DNA of 64,000 bases, taken from positions 2,666,001 through 2,730,000 of the forward strand of contig NZ_LVWJ02000014.1 in assembly GCF_001625015.1 (NCBI RefSeq), written 5' to 3'. The notes below the pieces were generated by a model, which made no database searches, was not told the DNA's origin, and was given only the letters and a program-made list of their open reading frames with translations. The DNA is from Lewinella sp. 4G2. Its GTDB lineage: Bacteria > Bacteroidota > Bacteroidia > Chitinophagales > Saprospiraceae. Made by a program: the position numbers and the translations under genes. Position 1 is the stretch's first letter. Each line of letters begins with the position of its first letter. Shown piece after piece: positions 61,917 to 64,000 of the stretch.

Positions 61917-63191
61917 TTGCGCATTTTACACACCGCCGACTGGCACCTCGGCCACCGGCTGTACAACCACGACCGGACGCCCGAGCACGCCGCCGCTCTT
62001 CAGTGGTTGGAAGGCCTCATCGAACGGGAAGCAATCGACGTCGTGATTGTTGCGGGAGATGTCTTCGACGTCTCCAACCCTTCCAACCAAGCCCGCCAAC
62101 TTTATTACCAGTTTCTTTCGCGCCTGCTCGCTACCGACGTAGCCGCGGCCATCGTCGTTGGCGGAAACCACGACTCTCCCAGTATGCTGGATGCTCCCCG
62201 CGAAGTATTGCAGGAGCTCAATCTTCACGTGGTCGGTGCGGCGCGGTCGCAGGTGCAAAGTCAGGTGGTAACCATCAGGACCAACCGCGAGGGTGAGGAG
62301 GAAGAGCTCATCGTGGCCGCCGTCCCCTTCCTCCGGGAACGCGACGTCCGGTCCGCCAAATTCGGGGAATCCCCCGACGAGCGGATGACCGGCATCAAAC
62401 AGGGAATTCAGGACCACTTTACGGAAATTGGGGCTGCCGCCGTCGCCACCCGTTCAGCCAATACGGTACCCATCCTGGCTACCGGCCACCTGTTCGTCGG
62501 GGGGGCGACGGATTCCGAAGACAAGAAAAGCCACATCTATCAGGCCGATGAGAACAACATCGACGCGGGTAATTTTCCGAACTGTTTTGACTACGTCGCC
62601 CTAGGCCACGTCCACCGTGCTCAGAGCGTGAACGGGCAGGATAACATCCGGTACTGCGGCAGCCTCGTCCCCCTCACTTTCGTGGAGGGAATGAGCGACC
62701 GTAGCGTCCGCATCGTTGATATAGGGAAGGCCGGCGAGCCGGTGTCCAGCCGCAAGATCCCCGTCCCCACCGCCAGAAAGTTGTACCGGCTCCACGGTAC
62801 GCTCGACGTTGTGAAGGCCAAACTGCGCGCTGCGGTAGCGGAACACCTCAATCGGGAGGGAGAGGATATCCTGACACCCTGGGCGGAGGTTCGCGTCCTG
62901 ACCGATGACCGGATCCACGACCTCCCCGAGCAGTTAGCGGCTACCGTTCTGGAGGTAGCCGCTCCGGAACCCGTACGGGAACCGATCAAGTTTTTACGCC
63001 GGTCCCAGGAACGTCTTTCCCCCGCACCCGCGGCAGCGCCCCAACAAACCAAGCAATTGGACGAGCTTTCACCGGTGGACGTATTCCAACTCCTCTGCGC
63101 CGCCGAAGAACTCAGCGAAGAAGTGGCGACGGAGGTCCTTACGGACTTCCGTGACCTCATCAACTGGAAACAGGACCAAGACAACGATTAA
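61917..63191 (+). CDS. sbcD: Exonuclease SbcCD subunit D
   Basis: 424 residues, a Mre11-type nuclease: ADWHLGH, VAGDVFD, VGGNHDSP, GHLFVGG and LGHVHRAQ carry the metal ligands. It starts with TTG at 61917; there is no ATG alternative before the first motif. With SbcC, whose ATG follows 3 bases after this stop, it cleaves hairpins and protein-blocked DNA ends. Near the C-terminus (63024-63040) the dispersed repeat is read as APAAAP between the capping domain and the last helix. Confidence 0.95.
   Translation: MRILHTADWHLGHRLYNHDRTPEHAAALQWLEGLIEREAIDVVIVAGDVFDVSNPSNQARQLYYQFLSRLLATDVAAAIVVGGNHDSPSMLDAPREVLQELNLHVVGAARSQVQSQVVTIRTNREGEEEELIVAAVPFLRERDVRSAKFGESPDERMTGIKQGIQDHFTEIGAAAVATRSANTVPILATGHLFVGGATDSEDKKSHIYQADENNIDAGNFPNCFDYVALGHVHRAQSVNGQDNIRYCGSLVPLTFVEGMSDRSVRIVDIGKAGEPVSSRKIPVPTARKLYRLHGTLDVVKAKLRAAVAEHLNREGEDILTPWAEVRVLTDDRIHDLPEQLAATVLEVAAPEPVREPIKFLRRSQERLSPAPAAAPQQTKQLDELSPVDVFQLLCAAEELSEEVATEVLTDFRDLINWKQDQDND
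62240..62256 (-). repeat. Weak near-copy of the 17-bp repeat in sbcD
   Basis: The plus strand is GGCGCGGTCGCAGGTGC with two mismatches, coding AARSQVQ. It is possibly a decayed copy or chance. Confidence 0.25.
63024..63040 (+). repeat. 17-bp dispersed repeat copy inside sbcD
   Basis: GCACCCGCGGCAGCGCC, C form, translated APAAAP in a linker near the C-terminus. Confidence 0.9.
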
Positions 63192-63193
63192 GT

Positions 63194-64000
63194 ATGAGAA
63201 TCCTCCGCGTCCGCATCCTGAACCTGAACTCGCTCATTGGCGAGCACGTGATTGATTTCACGAAGGCCCCGCTAGCGAACCACCAACTGTACGCCATCGT
63301 CGGTCCCACTGGCGCTGGCAAGACAACCATTCTGGATGCCATCACGCTGGCGCTGTACGGACAGACCGAACGCAACTTAAAGGACCGTGATACCAACCCG
63401 GAAAACACCACGGTGATGAGTTACGGGACGGCCGAATGCGAAGCCTCCATCGAATACGAAACCGCCACCGGCCGCTACCGCAGTACTTGGACGCAGGCGC
63501 GCGCCCACAAAAAACCGACCGGTAAACTGCAGGGCAACAAACGACGAATTGACCAACTATCACCCGACGGGGTGGGGGAGGACAAGATCATCGCCGAAGG
63601 CATCAGGGCCGTTAAGGACAAGACCGAAGAAATTGTGGGCCTGGACTACGACCGCTTCGTCCGCTCGGCCATGCTGACACAGGGAGAATTCGCTCGATTC
63701 CTGAAGTCTTCCGCCACGGAAAAGGGAGAGATCCTGGAAAAAATCACCGGGACGGATATCTACAAAGAACTCAGTATTGCGGCCTTCGAACGCCACAAAC
63801 AGGCCCGACTGGCTTACGAAGACCAGGAGAAAAGCCTAAGTGCCAACCCACCTCTGCCGGCCGAGGAAAGAAAGGCCCTCGAGAGCCACCACGAAGAATT
63901 GCAACTCGAGCTCGGCCGCTTGAGTAAGCAGGTGGCAGACCTGGATGCTCAGCTGTTGCTCTACCGAGAATTGGAACGCCTCCAGCGAGAAGCCAACGAC
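63194..64000 (+). CDS. sbcC: Exonuclease SbcCD subunit C, N-terminal part (cut by window end)
   Basis: 269 codons are visible. The SMC-like ATPase start MRILRVRILNLNSLIGEHVIDF is followed by Walker A IVGPTGAGKTT near residues 36-46, the Q-loop region and FVRSAMLTQGEFARFL, all typical of SbcC/Rad50. The coiled coil begins near residue 210 and the frame runs off the window without a stop. Its ATG follows the sbcD stop by 2 bases. Confidence 0.95.
   Translation, partial: MRILRVRILNLNSLIGEHVIDFTKAPLANHQLYAIVGPTGAGKTTILDAITLALYGQTERNLKDRDTNPENTTVMSYGTAECEASIEYETATGRYRSTWTQARAHKKPTGKLQGNKRRIDQLSPDGVGEDKIIAEGIRAVKDKTEEIVGLDYDRFVRSAMLTQGEFARFLKSSATEKGEILEKITGTDIYKELSIAAFERHKQARLAYEDQEKSLSANPPLPAEERKALESHHEELQLELGRLSKQVADLDAQLLLYRELERLQREAND

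Noticed and set aside
1-64000. tRNA, rRNA or prophage genes
   Set aside because: I saw no cloverleaf-like or rRNA-like sequence and no structural phage genes by eye; a covariance-model scan could still find a missed small RNA.

Overview
The window looks like a chromosome segment of a Bacteroidota member, most likely a Saprospiria/Lewinella-like marine bacterium. This is inferred from several things. Secreted proteins end in type IX secretion (T9SS) sorting domains. Promoter-like boxes match the Bacteroidota TAnnTTTG pattern. There is an exbB-exbD-exbD cluster, a stand-alone glycine-rich RRM protein and a chain of SurA-type chaperones. Base composition is GC-rich. It is mostly housekeeping: 57 protein genes (two cut by the window edges), no rRNA, and no tRNA or CRISPR that I could recognise. 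No phage or plasmid block is present.

Layout. 1-10.4 kb: end of a probable moeA, a MobA-like gene, recR, pyruvate dehydrogenase E2, a large secreted alpha-amylase, an RRM RNA-binding protein, an NlpC/P60 lipoprotein and psd. 10.4-25.4 kb: a stand-alone phage-antirepressor-like gene, maf, an M1 peptidase, three consecutive SurA-type foldases/chaperones, trpS, xseB, an SDR, small lipoproteins, ThuA and Gfo/Idh proteins. 25.4-31.2 kb: a DUF2383-like protein, purU, lolD, an FAD oxidase, hemC and asnS. 31.25-32.5 kb: a REP-associated Y1 transposase locus bracketed by covarying hairpin ends and two different tandem arrays. 32.5-43 kb: a DnaQ/GIY-YIG nuclease, a NamZ-type muramidase, an FtsX-like permease, tyrS, an MFS transporter and a secreted M4 protease. 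43-49.3 kb: exbB-exbD-exbD facing mreB-mreC-mreD-mrdA (cell shape). 49.5-57.3 kb: a giant BNR/sortilin-type protein, a duplicated PEGA-protein/lipoprotein cassette, an epimerase and a radical SAM protein. 57.3-64 kb: OsmC, recQ, GGCT-like, DUF421 and sbcD-sbcC (cut).

The most unusual layer is repetitive DNA rather than a gene cluster. A 17-bp directional word, GCACCYGCGGCAGCGCC, occurs at least 14 times, plus near-copies, in both orientations. It lies between genes and also inside unrelated reading frames (tyrS, sbcD, a namZ homologue, twice in an M4 protease, a BNR protein, an SH3 lipoprotein). There it reads as GAAAGA, APAAAP or ALPQV, so the DNA rather than a peptide is what is conserved. 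Two copies lie in a perfect 25-bp inverted repeat around one FAD-oxidase gene. A second family, built on TAGTCTR heptamers, forms long hairpins at gene borders around exb/mre, with a GGG variant before trpS. A third is the REP/transposase locus, whose left and right ends keep three stems by compensatory changes. I consider the 17-bp word the best candidate for something undescribed.
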